NCBI GenBank assembly: GCA_900708905.1
Contig: CAADRB010000019.1
Span: 1,647,161 to 1,711,160, forward strand
DNA from: Hymenolepis diminuta
Taxonomy: Eukaryota; Platyhelminthes; Cestoda; Cyclophyllidea; Hymenolepididae
Reading direction: 5' to 3'
Length of the DNA: 64,000 bases
The notes under the pieces were generated by a model. It did no database searches, was not told the origin of the DNA, and worked only from the letters and a program-made list of their open reading frames with translations. Below are positions 51,082 to 63,674 of this stretch, piece after piece (positions within the stretch are counted from its first letter, which is position 1; every line of letters begins with the position of its first letter). The position numbers and the translations under genes were made by a program.

Positions 51082-51334
51082 TTATTTTAACGTATAATCT
51101 GACCAGCAGTATAATTTAATAAATATTGATGAATTGTCGAATTCAAGACAGTTCGGGTCCGGGCGGGTCGATTTTGGAACATGGCAAGTATTGAGAGCAA
51201 TTTTCCTCATGAATTTTGGAAAGGGAGGTGTAACTGTAAAAATTTCCAAGACATCAAGTGCGTCCTCTTCCGTAATGCCAAGAGAAGTCCAGACGGGCAA
51301 TTTCATTCAACAAAATCCCTGGATTTTTGCGTGA
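51082..51334. other. Open on both strands, less A+T-rich; unassigned
   Basis: Minus 51082-51306 (74 codons, with LGITEEDALDVLEIF and RKIALNTCHVPKSTRPDPN) and plus 51134-51334 (66 codons) overlap. The composition is less A+T-rich than the neighbours, and the minus peptide has a natural-looking composition. No counterpart was recognised in unit II and no family identified. It may be a real exon or a chance pair. Confidence 0.2.
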
Positions 51335-52659
51335 AATATAAATAGGGGCATTTAATTGTTAATTTTCTCTTTCGATACTATTATCTGCTGTTTAATAGTG
51401 CTCTATAGAGAATAAACCAATTTCTAACGATATTACTATTTTAGTTTTGTTATAAAGGTAGCATATGTGTGTCAGTGGCGCGTAGGCACTGTGCACATCT
51501 GACATATCAGAAGTGAGTGGAATGGTCACTCTCTATCCAGGATGAGCGTTTGGAAAGCGTTTTCCTAAATGGTCTTGTGAACTATCAAGATACCTTCCAT
51601 TTACTATTCGCAATAGGCAGGGCATAGTTATATCTGTGAGGGAAGGATGTGATTCATGGAACTGTGCTTTTTGATTATGTTCTTCTCAGTTCGGAAGAGT
51701 ATGCGCTGTTGTTCTTCAAAAAGTCTCAAGAAAAGACTTACATTGAATCTGATTTCAAAGTTGACAACGACCTTTTTATAAGGTTTAATGCAACTGGAAA
51801 TTGGGTAATAAAACTACCTGTTGGTCAATGCGTCTTGGACACAGAGATTCCGTCAATAATGCAAGAGTGTCATTTTTTCCCGCTAACATTTGCTCTTTGT
51901 TAAAAACTCAGTTCGTCAATTTTCCATGAAGTGCAATCCCCTTCTCTGAGATATAATCGAGGATCTTGTATAAAGGTGACCAATTCATCTCCAGAACATA
52001 ATTAGGTCATCATGTTATTTTACAGCCTAAAATCCGATCTTTGCAGTCAACTTGACTAGCATTTAATTTCTTAGAAAATGAGATTTGTGTTCATTAGTTA
52101 CACAGTAGTTAACTGATCTTGATAACATCGGCGAAAAATATTTTAATTTACCTTGGCACTTCATTTCTTTGTCAGCGATAAGGTCCCTATCTGGCATGGT
52201 TGTCAGTCGGGAACTATAAGAACTCTAAAGTTAGTCAGTACAACTTTTGTGATCTTTACTTTCATTCCTACAAGGGGCTATTTCGCATATCATTTTCACA
52301 ACAGTTTTGTTCCTAAACTCATGTTCCAGAATTATCAGTTAAATAGTTATGATCATTTTAGAAATGAAGTTCACATTATCAGGACCGTCTTTCTCCCTTC
52401 GTTTGGGAAGAATACAATTATTAATATCGATAAATAATAATATCAACTAGCTAAATTTTGTAAATCCGTGGTAAATAGTAATCTCATTTGCTCATTGGTA
52501 AATAAAGAATAAAAAATAGATTTTCTCTGAGGTTATTATCTAAGTTATTAAAGGGTGAAGAAAATAAAGAAATCAAAATGTAGCATGTAAGATAGGAGCC
52601 GAGTAAATAGACAGGCGCATAAGACGAACTGAGGTTCTCGCCACCCCCATTCTCCTTAA
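51335..52659. other. Unit III right part, no supported gene
   Basis: Plus frames 51649-51903 (84 codons) and 52153-52437 (94 codons) are open but have no counterpart in unit II and no recognisable motif. I do not call them as genes. Confidence 0.35.
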
Positions 52660-52930
52660 AACTCTCGGTGTCTAATTTGATGAATCGAGTTGCTCACATG
52701 CTCGACAGGGATGAGAGTGGTAGAAGCAGTAAGTCAGGAGTCTCCCGGAATTTGGAGATAAAATGGGAGAAAAGGAAATTAAACAACGATGGCGCTTTCT
52801 ATATCAGCTAATTCATATCTTCACCCGTCCCTCTCCGTATTATTTGTTCATGTCTTCTGAGTAAAGATGATACTAATGAGATTTAAATTACAAACCTTGT
52901 GGAAGTTTAGTTTGACAGTATTTTACACGC
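52660..52930 (-). repeat. Block B0, copy before unit IV
   Basis: Partner of 37850-38100. In the minus frame conserved elsewhere this copy carries two stops (at the Gln and Asn codons), so it is the most decayed copy of this block. Confidence 0.55.
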
Positions 52931-53129
52931 GTTCGTAGACCTCATTATAAATATTTAATATAATCGCTAATCAGAAAACTATTAATAAGCCTTTCATACC
53001 AGCATTTGTTTAAGCACTTACATTTATAGAGAATCTAAAGAGTGAAACTATACTCAGATACTTGTATTTTTTGCCATAATGCACGCACTTTTTTGGGGAA
53101 GTAATTTTGAAATATTTATTGCTATTCAT

Positions 53130-53220
53130 TAAATGCTACTTTCTGTCATTCCGATAGGGATACGTCATTATAGGGGCTAGAAGCAGAATATGTCCCAACT
53201 GTTTCTAACCGTATAATTGG
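53130..53220 (-). repeat. Block B, unit IV
   Basis: Minus reading QLGHILLLAPIMTYPYRNDR, then a stop. This is the copy closest to the shared pattern in its core. Compare units I and II (HLHLAPIM and HLHLTPIM). Confidence 0.5.
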
Positions 53221-55079
53221 TAAGGTGAGTTAGCTCATTCTGCCTAATAAGCCTAATTAAATCACATGCTTATCTGCCAATGGCCAATAAATGTCAGAAA
53301 GAAGAAATATATTATACACTTTTCAATTGGTATTTACAGTTCTGGACCACTATTTCTTTAAATTCAATAACGCAGGTTCATTTCATGAGTATAAGGCATA
53401 ATAATAACATGTTTCATCTTTTTTAACAATAATTAAATTTATAATTACCAACAGCGCTGAAAAGTAACAACGTTTTGTTTTAATGGCAACTATTTTCTTA
53501 CATTTCAATAGGACAATAGATAGATGTTAACCACATAATTAACTAATTAGTTGAAAATTGCATTTCTGAAATAAAGATAGACGTAATTAATAAAATTCAT
53601 TTGAGATATATTTTTTAAATACAGGTGACAAATATTCAATGAACTGTTACTAACTAAATGCAACACTAATTTGAAAACTTTTAGTTTTAAGTAAGCGCCG
53701 CCAGAGAAAGGGATTTATATTTTACAAAGCCAATTTTATTTTTTTGGTGACACCGGTCTTTTGACTCCAACAAAACATATTTATCCCGACTTTTCTCAAA
53801 AGAATAAAGTCATTTAGATTCTCTCATCGATATTCGCTAATAAATTCAGTAATTCAGTAAGAATCGAATTTTCTAAATGGAATACGAGTTTTCTTTAAAA
53901 AACACATTTAGAAAATTTCAGCCTTAGATATTAGAAGATTCGTTAAATAAATATGATTCGTTTGTCGACTTTTTCTAACAAATTTGCAATAATCGTGATA
54001 AATTTTAAACTGAAAAATAGTGAATATAAAATTTTTTTTCAAAAAGAAACAAACGCGAGGAGATTTAGTGATTGCTGAAAATTCTCAAACGGTGAAATAT
54101 AAAAATATCACTAAATTTTTTACTTAAATTACCAGAATTATTCGGAGTTTGATAGTGTTTCAAAGTTGATGTCAAGTGTTTTTTAAAAAAATCCTTCGTA
54201 TCTCTTTGCTTTAACTATCACAATTTATCATTCTCCTAGGTTCTAAAATATGGATCTTTGGTCGAGGAGAAAAATTTATCATTTAGTTCCATTATTCTAC
54301 ATTACAACTGCGCTTATTTTACTTTTCTGTTGACCCATCTGTCTTTTTCAAATGTTAAAATAAAGAATTAGCTTTCTAGTTTCTTCAACCTCACTCCCCT
54401 TAGTTTTAAGTGCATAAAAGTAGCAATTTATTATTTATTTGATGTGAACAGCTATGAACAAATTTGATAAATCCAAATATGAGATATAGGAATCAGTGTA
54501 TGTCTGAAAAGTATATTATCACTATTCAGGGCCTTAGCGTAAAATCTAGGTTCGAAAATTGATTAAGAAATTATGTTGATACAGAGATTCATATAGTCAC
54601 TTAGTGGTATTTGTTGTAGTTATCTTCGGTAAAATTGGAAATATAAAATTTTCATGATCCCCAATTTTGAATTAAGGCTGTAGATAAAATGACTTTTGGG
54701 GTAAAAAATAAAGTTAATTTTAAAACTATTGATTATATCACTACTCCTGTTTGTCCTATTTCTAATGAAGCCTTCAATTCGCTTATACGACCCAAGTGTC
54801 AGAAATAGACTAGCTAAACATATACTTTAATTATTTCCTTTAGCTAATTAAATTAAATGCTCCATCTAGAAATCTTCTGGATTTCTGTGTGAATATTCAA
54901 CTTAATACCTCGACAAATATAAATTCTGTTTAAAGTAATAAAAGTTGACTTTAGCATTTGAGAAATGTAGATCAGCACTTACAGACACAAAAGCAAGAAG
55001 GTCATGTCATGCCATTTTGAAAATTTTTGAACAAATCACCAAATCAAATTTACCTTATTTAAATTAGGGCAATATTTAA

Positions 55080-55420
55080 CCAAAAAATCGATGTCCAGTT
55101 TCAGGGTCAGCTCAAGGTCTGAACATGTTCGCATGTTTTATTTAATTAAATCAGTTGAAGCTCTGATCTAAAGGAGAAGCGGCAACACATACAGAAAAAT
55201 TTGAAGGGTCTCTATTTTAATATTTCAATATAAATCATTTAAATACACTATATCGGTCTTTTCTCATCGGTATATTATCTTCATATGCATATTTTTCAAC
55301 ATTTTACGGCAAAAATAGCGACGTATTCAGTTCGATAAGATCAACTTGGGAATTCAAGTCAGTTATTGCCTTGCACCTTTTCATTTCCGATATAATAGGT
55401 TTCTTTGTTGGTGGAAGTAT
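55080..55420. repeat. Block E, unit IV
   Basis: Partner of 40540-40920; the inner 100 bases (55300-55400) are among the best conserved in the window. The TTTCAGGGTC and AGCTCAAGG region at 55095-55125 also matches 40555-40580. Confidence 0.6.
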
Positions 55421-55689
55421 ATTCAAAAAATTCACATTGGAATTAAAAGCGCACAAACAAATTCAAAGTTAAAAACTGTCTTTTGATTGACATTAAGTTA
55501 AGAAACTGTAAACTGTCTTCCTATACATCAGGTCAAGATCGAGTGTATATCTCTTTTCAGGTTAAAAGAGACACCGATAACTAAAAAACTGTCTTTCTTT
55601 CTTTAGAATTTGTTTTTATTTTATCAATAGGATTGTTTAAATTCATCTTAGTGAATCGCTAAGCAAACAACTAATGAAATCCATGATGT

Positions 55690-56080
55690 TAAGGAGATAG
55701 TTGGTTGGTGGTTAAGACCGTTTGCACAAAAATATCCAATTCTTACGGAAAGCTAAACAATATATCTGATCGAAGTCATTATCGACGACCTCAGAAACAT
55801 AACAGTTATATACTTGATACCCTTTATGCAATCCATGATTTCCATTTCTTCCCACGGTCGCTTTCACTAAAAATGCAAAAAGCTGACGACTTAGGTAACT
55901 CGTTTGACAAGACTTTCGAACTGGACCAGTAGATCATATATTTCACTTTTTCTCTGATTTGAGATTACAGGAGCATTACATCAAAAAGAATTTGTTTTAA
56001 GAAAAGCAGTTTCTTTGTAGTCCACTCTGTATTTCCGTTCTTTTTGAATTTGTGATTGAATGGCAATGGCACTTATATTT
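55690..56080 (-). pseudogene. Block G, unit IV: dead copy
   Basis: Aligns with 41260-41640 (TCG.AGTC.TTATC..CGACCT.A.AAACATA and GTCGC.TTCAC landmarks). In the minus frame open in unit III it has a stop after LVKRVT and more beyond. The plus frame 55705-55932 is open but not the conserved one. 55965-56080 matches 41530-41640 (TTTGAATTTGTGATT). Confidence 0.5.
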
Positions 56081-57589
56081 CGCAAACCCGTAATGTTCCT
56101 CTTAATAGCTTGCAAACTATCATCTTTTACTTAAATGACATTTAAATAGATTATCTACGTCAATCTAAAAGAAAATGATAGATAATATGCAGGGAAAAGT
56201 TTGCTTTCAAAGTATCAGACCTAAAACTATTGCCCTCCTCCCTTTCTATCCTAAAAGTAAATAAACGGACTAAATTTAACTTCTAGCAATGAAAACGGTA
56301 TTGCGTTTTCGCATAATTTTAACGAAACTAAAACTTTTCTAACCTCCAATGTATCCAAAGTTAGCTTCCGATGTAACAAACCTCTATTTTTTGGTTAAAT
56401 TGTTACAAAGTGCTATGCCATTTGAATCCTAGAGCAGCTTATACGTGTAACTTGCGGTAGCAACTGCTGGTCAGACTGGACTACCTTTTGAATCAGTCAG
56501 TAACAGAGGAATTTAGAAATTAATTTACAAAATTGATAGCTTAATTCTTTTTAATAAAATTCCAAAATTTTAGTAAAACTTCAGTAAGCTGTTTGTTACG
56601 CTCAGGCTGGAAAAGGAAATTTTTAGGGACAAGGTATGATTTAGAATAGTATTATATGTAAACTTTTGTCAACCCCTTTTAATACTATAATAGTCATAAC
56701 ATGTCATGAGTTTTAATAGTCTATTAATTAGCTCACAGATATCTGATTTGTTTTTACGTAAAATAGTTCAATCTGGCAGATTGCTTTAGAGAAGCAATTG
56801 GCAAATAGCAAACAAATATCACTTTATTAAATTTTACTATCTTAATTTAAAATTGTAAAAATGGCCTAGGATTATACAAAAACATGCTGTTTTTACGGCA
56901 CAATGACAGAGAAGAAGTGGCAAAACTGATGTATAGCATATCCTGAAGCTTTAGAAGACTATTTATTTTTAAATGCATTAACTGAATGACAAATAAATTG
57001 ACAGACAAATTGCATTCTATATCGTTTTTATTAATTATTTAATATATTGCGTGAAAAGTAACTTTGTATAACTCTGTAGACGTTTCAAGAATAGATCTGT
57101 ATTGGACGCTAGTAGTTGAGGGGAAATGTCAATAAATCAATACCGAATTAAATGCTCAGGTCCACACGACGATCGCCAAAATTTTTCACTGAATATCTAG
57201 GGCCACTGGGTCTATAGGCGTTTAAAAACCTTTACTCCTTTTTGAAATCAGAAAAGTTCATTTGCGTATTCTTATCCAGGGTTATTACTCAAATGAAAAA
57301 TTTCACCTTGTTTAGAGTCATACTCCTCTAAGTAACCCCTTTTAAAATCCTGAATTTTATCACTTACCATGGGATTTTCAAAACGCGAGTGGGGTTGTTT
57401 AGTTATCAGAATCGTTAATTATGAACAACTGAATTTTTACATCAATTTTTTCTAATAAATTATAAATATTGCCCATCCTAATCTTCACAAAACTCAGAAG
57501 TAAGCTTAACATAACTCACTATTTGGCGTATGATTTTACTATTGATAAGTTGATCTGAATTATAGAAAACTTAGCGTCGTTTTTTAGCT

Positions 57590-57800
57590 TCTTCCTCCAC
57601 TCTCAGTCTTGTGGCTGGCATCCACAAGGATAATGCCAACATTATCATGCTTCCAACATCAAAATATTTTTCTTATTCGCTTTATTATCCCTTTATTTTC
57701 AGTGGCTTCATTTCAGGTGGCATTACCTGAGCGATTCAACAGCTAAATCAGATAATTTTATCGACTTTTCACACCTGCGTTTAAACCGGTTTCAGATTGC
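57590..57800 (+). repeat. Block H/I, unit IV
   Basis: An acceptor-like TTTCAG.TGGCTTCATTTCAG (57695-57716) precedes a plus-strand open stretch with DNFIDFSHLRLNRFQIAW. This mirrors unit III. Confidence 0.5.
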
Positions 57801-58209
57801 ATGGCAATTCTATATTTTCCAAACAACTTAATTACAAGGGTTTAACTATTTTGTCGTAATAGCTAAACGTGTGTACAAAGGAAAATAATCTATCAAATAG
57901 TTAAGGAATAAGGTCCTAATAAAATTATTTCTTTTACTAAACATTTTAAAAATTTGTGTTTATTATTCTTTTGGACTTTCAATTTATCATTCTCAAAACT
58001 AACTAATGGACTTATTATTAGCATCCATTTACGCAGTCAACAATCTTCATAATTAACAGAGTCTCATTTATCAAAATTATTACTTTCATCCATGTGACAC
58101 ATAATTTAATTACTTGCTACGCATTCAGCTTGGAAATCAAATTAATTTTTTAATTAGATGTTTAATAATCAATTGTTTCTAGTGTACCGCTTTATGCGAG
58201 AATGCGTAG

Positions 58210-58910
58210 CCGGTTATATTCAAATCTATAACCTAAAATCTTAACCGCATTTGTTTATTAAACGAGAATGGAATAATCTGATGGTAAATTATAACCTTAC
58301 TTAAATGTTTAATATATTTTATAATGCCGATTTTTTAAATCTGTTCCGTGTTCTTTTAATTCTATTTTTTGCAAAATTCTTATCACTAATAGGGGTAATT
58401 AATGATTGAATAGTTGAATATCTGTAAATAACGGCTGAAAACAACAATAATGTCGATTTTATCATAATCTATAAACCAGATACGGAGAATAACAATAGAA
58501 AAATCAATTAAGCCTGCAGAATCTAGTCCACCAAATGACCTAATTTAAATTCTAAAATTCTAAATTCCAATGAGCAAATAAAATTAAATAAGTGCATGCA
58601 TTTTCCGTTAAATGTTCGTTGAGGCTGAATTCATAAAGGATCATCACCACATTGGCCTTCAAAGAAAAGGGGGGATGTAGCCGTATAATTATCTCCATAT
58701 GCGTGAAAGCAGGTCCTCTAAATCAAGTGGCGACTGAAATTTAGGTAACTAGACCCACCATGGATAACTGGGGCTGAAAATCATCTGTTCCAGGTTCTCA
58801 CGCGCGGACTCACGGACAAATTCAATTAGCGGCGCCAGATTTAGACAAAGAAATTGAGACTGAGAGAGGTGGGGGTCGGTTACGCTTCAGGGACACATTT
58901 GTAAGAGTTC
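58210..58910. repeat. Block J and left flank, unit IV
   Basis: 58230-58260 matches 45860-45885 (CTAAAATCTTAACCGCAT). 58680-58910 matches 26030-26265 (ATATGCGTGAA, AGACCCACCA and TTCCAGGTTCTCA-type runs). Both strands contain stops in the shared registers, so this copy is not a functional exon. Confidence 0.5.
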
Positions 58911-60989
58911 AAAAAGTGATTTCGTATTAGATTACACCAGATATCATGTTAGCAACGGTGTAATCGGAAGAATTGTTGCAAGAATTAAGAAAAAGTAATT
59001 ATCTTTTTCTGTGTGTGTGTTTAAATTCATTTCTACAATATCTTATTTTTGTTTCTACATTAAAAGACAACAATTTACGCTGACACTATACCTAATTATC
59101 GAATTCAAAATTTGATTCGAAACACACATGGCTTCCTTTTTTTCGTTATTTGACGTCAAATGGCTTCGATTATATCCTAAATAAGGAAATCGTACATTCG
59201 GTACCTTATTAAATTTGATTAAGCTTCGATTTATTTTTAAAGATATTAAATGGTCGATTCCCTTAGTATGATCATTTCAAATCAACTCTCTTTTTACATT
59301 TATTCCTTTTCCTGTTCTTGCATGTTCATGTCTTGCATAAATTCTTAGATATATGGAAATTAATACCTGTCTCGGCTCTAATGCTTAAAGTTTCTACTAT
59401 AATATTACTGATGTTTGATGAGAATAGACTTAGGGCTCTCCTTAATACTGTAAGAAAGCTAATCATATGGTTATGCTTTCGCTGAGCTAGGTCAGCGAAT
59501 TCCTCTGGGAAATCTTGCAGTAAAGCTTCAATGAAGAGGACTTAGTCTCTGGACATTTATGAAAATTCTTCCCAGTTTTCTTACCTTAACGCTTCCTTTG
59601 AATTACAAAGTTCCAAGGAAAGTTAAAGAGAAAATTTATGCAGAAGCAAATTTATTAAGACGCCAAGGAAGCTTGTTTTGACGGGGCTATCGTGGCTGGG
59701 ACGGCTACAAGCTCCAATTCCCTTCTGTGAAATTATGAAGTGTATAACTATCAACTGCACGCGAATGTTCTCCTAAAAGGAAGCAATACTCATGCACCAT
59801 TGAGAACACCACTGTTCATCAGGCAAAATGATTAATAAGGACTTATAGTGCTAATTTTTGGTAGTTTTAATTCTTATAAAAGACATGAATGGTTATCGAC
59901 ATTAACTTTGGCATCGGATTCAAAAAGATCTTTTCTTAGAGCTGAGAGGAGAAGAGGCAATTATCCCAAAGCACATGGGCCAGGCGTCTAATCTTTTCCC
60001 AAACTAATTCACCCCTGCAGTAGCTGCGCATTCGGTCATCCAAGGAGGATCATATATAACATACCATTGGTAATTAAAGTTTGTTTATTAAATTTCTCAA
60101 ATTATTTAATTATAAAGGTTGGGTAGTGTAGTAGCTACCACTTCCGTAGCTTGAGAACGTTTGGTGTACTATAAACCAAAATTCACAGCTTTTATGCAGT
60201 ATGATTTATCATACTTTTTAAAAAAATTTTTGTCATCAAGTTTGATACACATCTAAAAAGAAATAATCCTATTTTATAATTAAGTTATTTAATTATTTAT
60301 GTAAATTATATAAGTTAATTATCAGGGGAGATTGATTCGTAAGTAATTCATTATGACCTATGCTTATTTCAAAGGAATTTTAAATGCCATTCCCAAATTT
60401 AAGGATTTGTGTAGAACTAAGGAATTTGGATGGGATTCATAAACAATATTCACTGTTTTCTTTAAATATTTACTAGTATGAAGGGAGTAAGAGAAATCTC
60501 TGGGACATTAATATATTAATTACTAATAGACGTTAATAAAATTGTAAAAAGCCCAAGAGTGTTGAAATTAGAGGCGAAATGTATATTGGTTTGAAGCTAT
60601 TTATTTTGTATATGCGACTAAAAGTTGTTATTTAAATCGCAACTTTCAATATATCACTCACCGAGGAGAGAAAAAGTGATGTTCGAAGATTTTAGTCGAA
60701 TATTTTTATGCAAACTGAGTTCCGATTAGCCCCTTTATTGCTTAAAACTTTCATGATTTTAGATATTTATAAGCATTCCGTTAAGTTAAGTCTGATTAGA
60801 GGGAGCGTCAATTACACTACATGCTGATTTAAGGAGCACTAATATTATTATAAAGCCAATTTATTTGAAGGTCGTACCGAGGAAAAGAATCGGACAATAG
60901 GCTGCATAATTTTCCAACTCCAGTACATCAAAGAAAGATTTCTTACTTTCTCGGCATTTTTATATTCATTTCTATCTTTAAAATGCAAT
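58911..60989. other. Unit IV between J and K
   Basis: No supported gene. 59440-59830 and 59930-60060 are less A+T-rich than average and have no counterpart that I can see. They may be transposon remains, but no motif was recognised. Confidence 0.35.
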
Positions 60990-61170
60990 GTCCAGTTATT
61001 TCCACAAAAATATATTCCCTTCATCTTGTTCAACCATGAATTGGGAATAATTAAGTGAAAGTACACATCCAATAGCGTAACAAATAAGAAGGGTTTTTGC
61101 TTTGCCAATTTTTACATAACATATTTGTTATATCCGACACGATTTTTATGCTAACAGAACTTGCCAATGT
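60990..61170. repeat. Block K, unit IV
   Basis: Partner of 27962-28190 at an offset of 33.0 kb (two units). GTACACATCCAATAGCGTAA matches GTATACATCCGACAGCGTAA. The plus frame has a stop before KYTSNSV. The minus frame (60848-61108, 86 codons) is open and shares TL.DVY.H.II with the complement of unit II. Confidence 0.5.
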
Positions 61171-63674
61171 TTGAATAGTACTGTCGAGTGAAAAACTTAG
61201 TAAACTATGCATTTTCTGCAATCTCACATTTCATAGGCTGGCTCAAATCCGTCTGATAGCAGAAAATACCTTACTCCTGAAATAGACAAAGATTAAATGA
61301 TAATGTGGTGATTCCACCTCTATCCTTAGAGGTACGGAACTCTTTGTTAATTTAAGTAATAATTTACACCTAAATTAATTGAACTAACGGTTATAGAATC
61401 TGTTAAGCCTAAAATGAGATCTTGTCGAAGTAAATATGAGCTCATTCGATTAGAGTATTGATAAGGAGTAAATTTAGAAGGTTTGGTATTCACCTAGCAT
61501 TAAATTCACTTGTAAACAAGAGCTCAAAAAGTTTATATTAAGTTAATAATATAAAACGTCTATATTAAATTGTCTTTTGATGAGTAATTAAATTACCGGC
61601 TTAGAGACTGTTCCTATTAGTGAACTTAATGCAGAAAAATTTACCGACTGAATTATTCATTTTCACACTTGAAACACATAAATCTTTGAGCCTACTCTTA
61701 ACAAGACATATATTTATTTTATTACCACCAAAAAGTGAGAAAATAAAATTTGTCATACATCCATTCATGTTTTAACACCTTGGTACCTTAATGGGTCTGG
61801 CAATCATGTAAATTTTCAGATTGTACGCAGTAATATAGGCGACAAACTTGCTCTTTCTGCTATTTCATTGCTTTTCTGGTAGGTATGGTTAGACATAGAG
61901 ATCTCCTCCAAAAAAATTAACTCTATTCTGGTTATAAGCTTTTGGTTTTATTGCACAGTACGGAACCGTGTTTTTAATGTGTAAATCAGTTTAACTCAGT
62001 AAAACTTCTTGAAGGAGCCTAAGAATAAAATTATTAATTTTCCCAGTATATGGAAAAGAAAATCGATTAACATGTTGAAAACGAACACCTGCAAAATAGC
62101 GTGTTCAAAAGATCAATATTTCTTCCAGAATGAGATAAAAAGGCTTTCTTGACCAAATTAATGTAACACAAAATCGTTAATTTTCAAAACGTGTAAATAA
62201 ACATAATTAACATTAAAATTGTTTTCTTTTGGAAATAAGATTTTGATATGCAAGAGTTAGTGCCATAATTCTGTCTCTCATGGTGTCGGTTTTGGTTACC
62301 ATGGAAAGGGGCGCTGTGGATACCTTCGCATCTGCAATATGGTAATCTGATTTATGTTACCACTGGAAAAATTGCAGGATAAAAGGAGTTGCCTGGGGAA
62401 TTAATACAAGGTCGAACATAAACTAACCATTTGGGGGTAGGGATAAGGCAGTAACTATGAAAGTGCTCCAATAACTGGTCCAACTGATCACTCTATTTAT
62501 ACATTGCTAAGTTCTACCATTTGCAATGCCTCCATCAATGATGATACGCAGGTCTGTAGACATTTCTTGGGTCGTATGATTAAAGTAACCTTTGAGTCAA
62601 ACGTGAGAGAGTTCAAAACACTCTTCTACAGCATAATTACAACCAATAAAATTATCCTGAATTAGTTTTGTCTATCTTATCAATGCTTAATTATGTATTA
62701 TTTAGGTAGAGATCTAGTAAATGGTTCATAACTAGGATAATGCAATAAAATAAACAAGAAAGAGCAGAACAAAGCATGATCAAATTGGATGGTGGTGCGA
62801 CTTGCACCTTTTTTAAGTTACAGAAGTATAAATTAGTAAATATTATAAATAATAAAATCTGGGACTAATAAGATCCAAAAGAATGCGGACTTTTGCTCTT
62901 GAAAACATGCAACTGTTGTAATTATTATCCAATCATATTCTAAGCTACGCATCAAATGAAGAGAAGTTATTAGGGTTTTAGGATCAAGTGGGCAACTAAA
63001 ACTATGTAGAAATCCTGATTTCCCCAATTTTGTTATTTCCACCTCATAGTAAATGCATTATTGAAAACCACACCTGTCCAAAACGTTTCCCTGATACAAT
63101 CTTTTGATCAAATGGACTAGTTAAACTCCATGTATGTGCACTTTGTCCAATCAATCTGTCCTTACATGAAGAGTGAAATTAGTGATCTTTGGGTGGGCAC
63201 ACATCTCGCAGCAGCATTAAAATCGCAGCATGGCAATTTAATAGAGAAAGTAATTACTTATATGATTTTCCTCTAGGATTTTAAAGTATCTTAATTTGAC
63301 AGGAAAAAATTCTGTGTCATAATTATTCGTTGTTTTTCTTTCTCCGATCTTATCTTCAGTTTTCAATTAATCAGTTTACTGCAATGGCTAATCCAATTTA
63401 CCACTTCGATTATCTAACTGCAAAAGGTTCCAACTTATGCCACTTTTTAAAATGTACTCAATGATACATTTAAAACAGGCAGACCTCAGGTATTTTAAAT
63501 AATATATGCCAGGTTGTAACAGAAGAGCCATGTGTTTAGGGCACGATTACTTCAATTTAGCTTGTTAGTGTTGTATGCTTATCTATGGTAATTAATAAAA
63601 CATTATTTTCCCTTTCAGATTGTGATAATTTTTGTGATTAATAACTACTTCTAGCTCTAATGTACACCCCAAAT
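61171..63674. other. Unit IV right part, no supported gene
   Basis: A+T-rich sequence with short frames. The less A+T-rich stretch 62270-62480 shows no motif. The minus frame 62833-63042 is unsupported. Confidence 0.35.

Larger units (their letters stand above)
38371..53120. repeat. Diverged tandem unit III (about 14.7 kb)
   Basis: The most complete unit: B (38380), C (40195), E (40540-40920), exon-like patch (40975), G (41260-41640), a 41740-41940 patch, gypsy insertion (42440), G2 (43110), G3 (44110), H/I (45240-45490), K2 (46010), L (46290), M (47990), N (48410), O (49460), P (50205) and B0 (52660). Units III and IV align best of any pair from block B0 to block I. Confidence 0.6.

Noticed and set aside
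51649..52437. Two plus-strand open frames of 84 and 94 codons
   Set aside because: There is no conservation with unit II, no splice sites or motifs, and the lengths are within chance for the window size.
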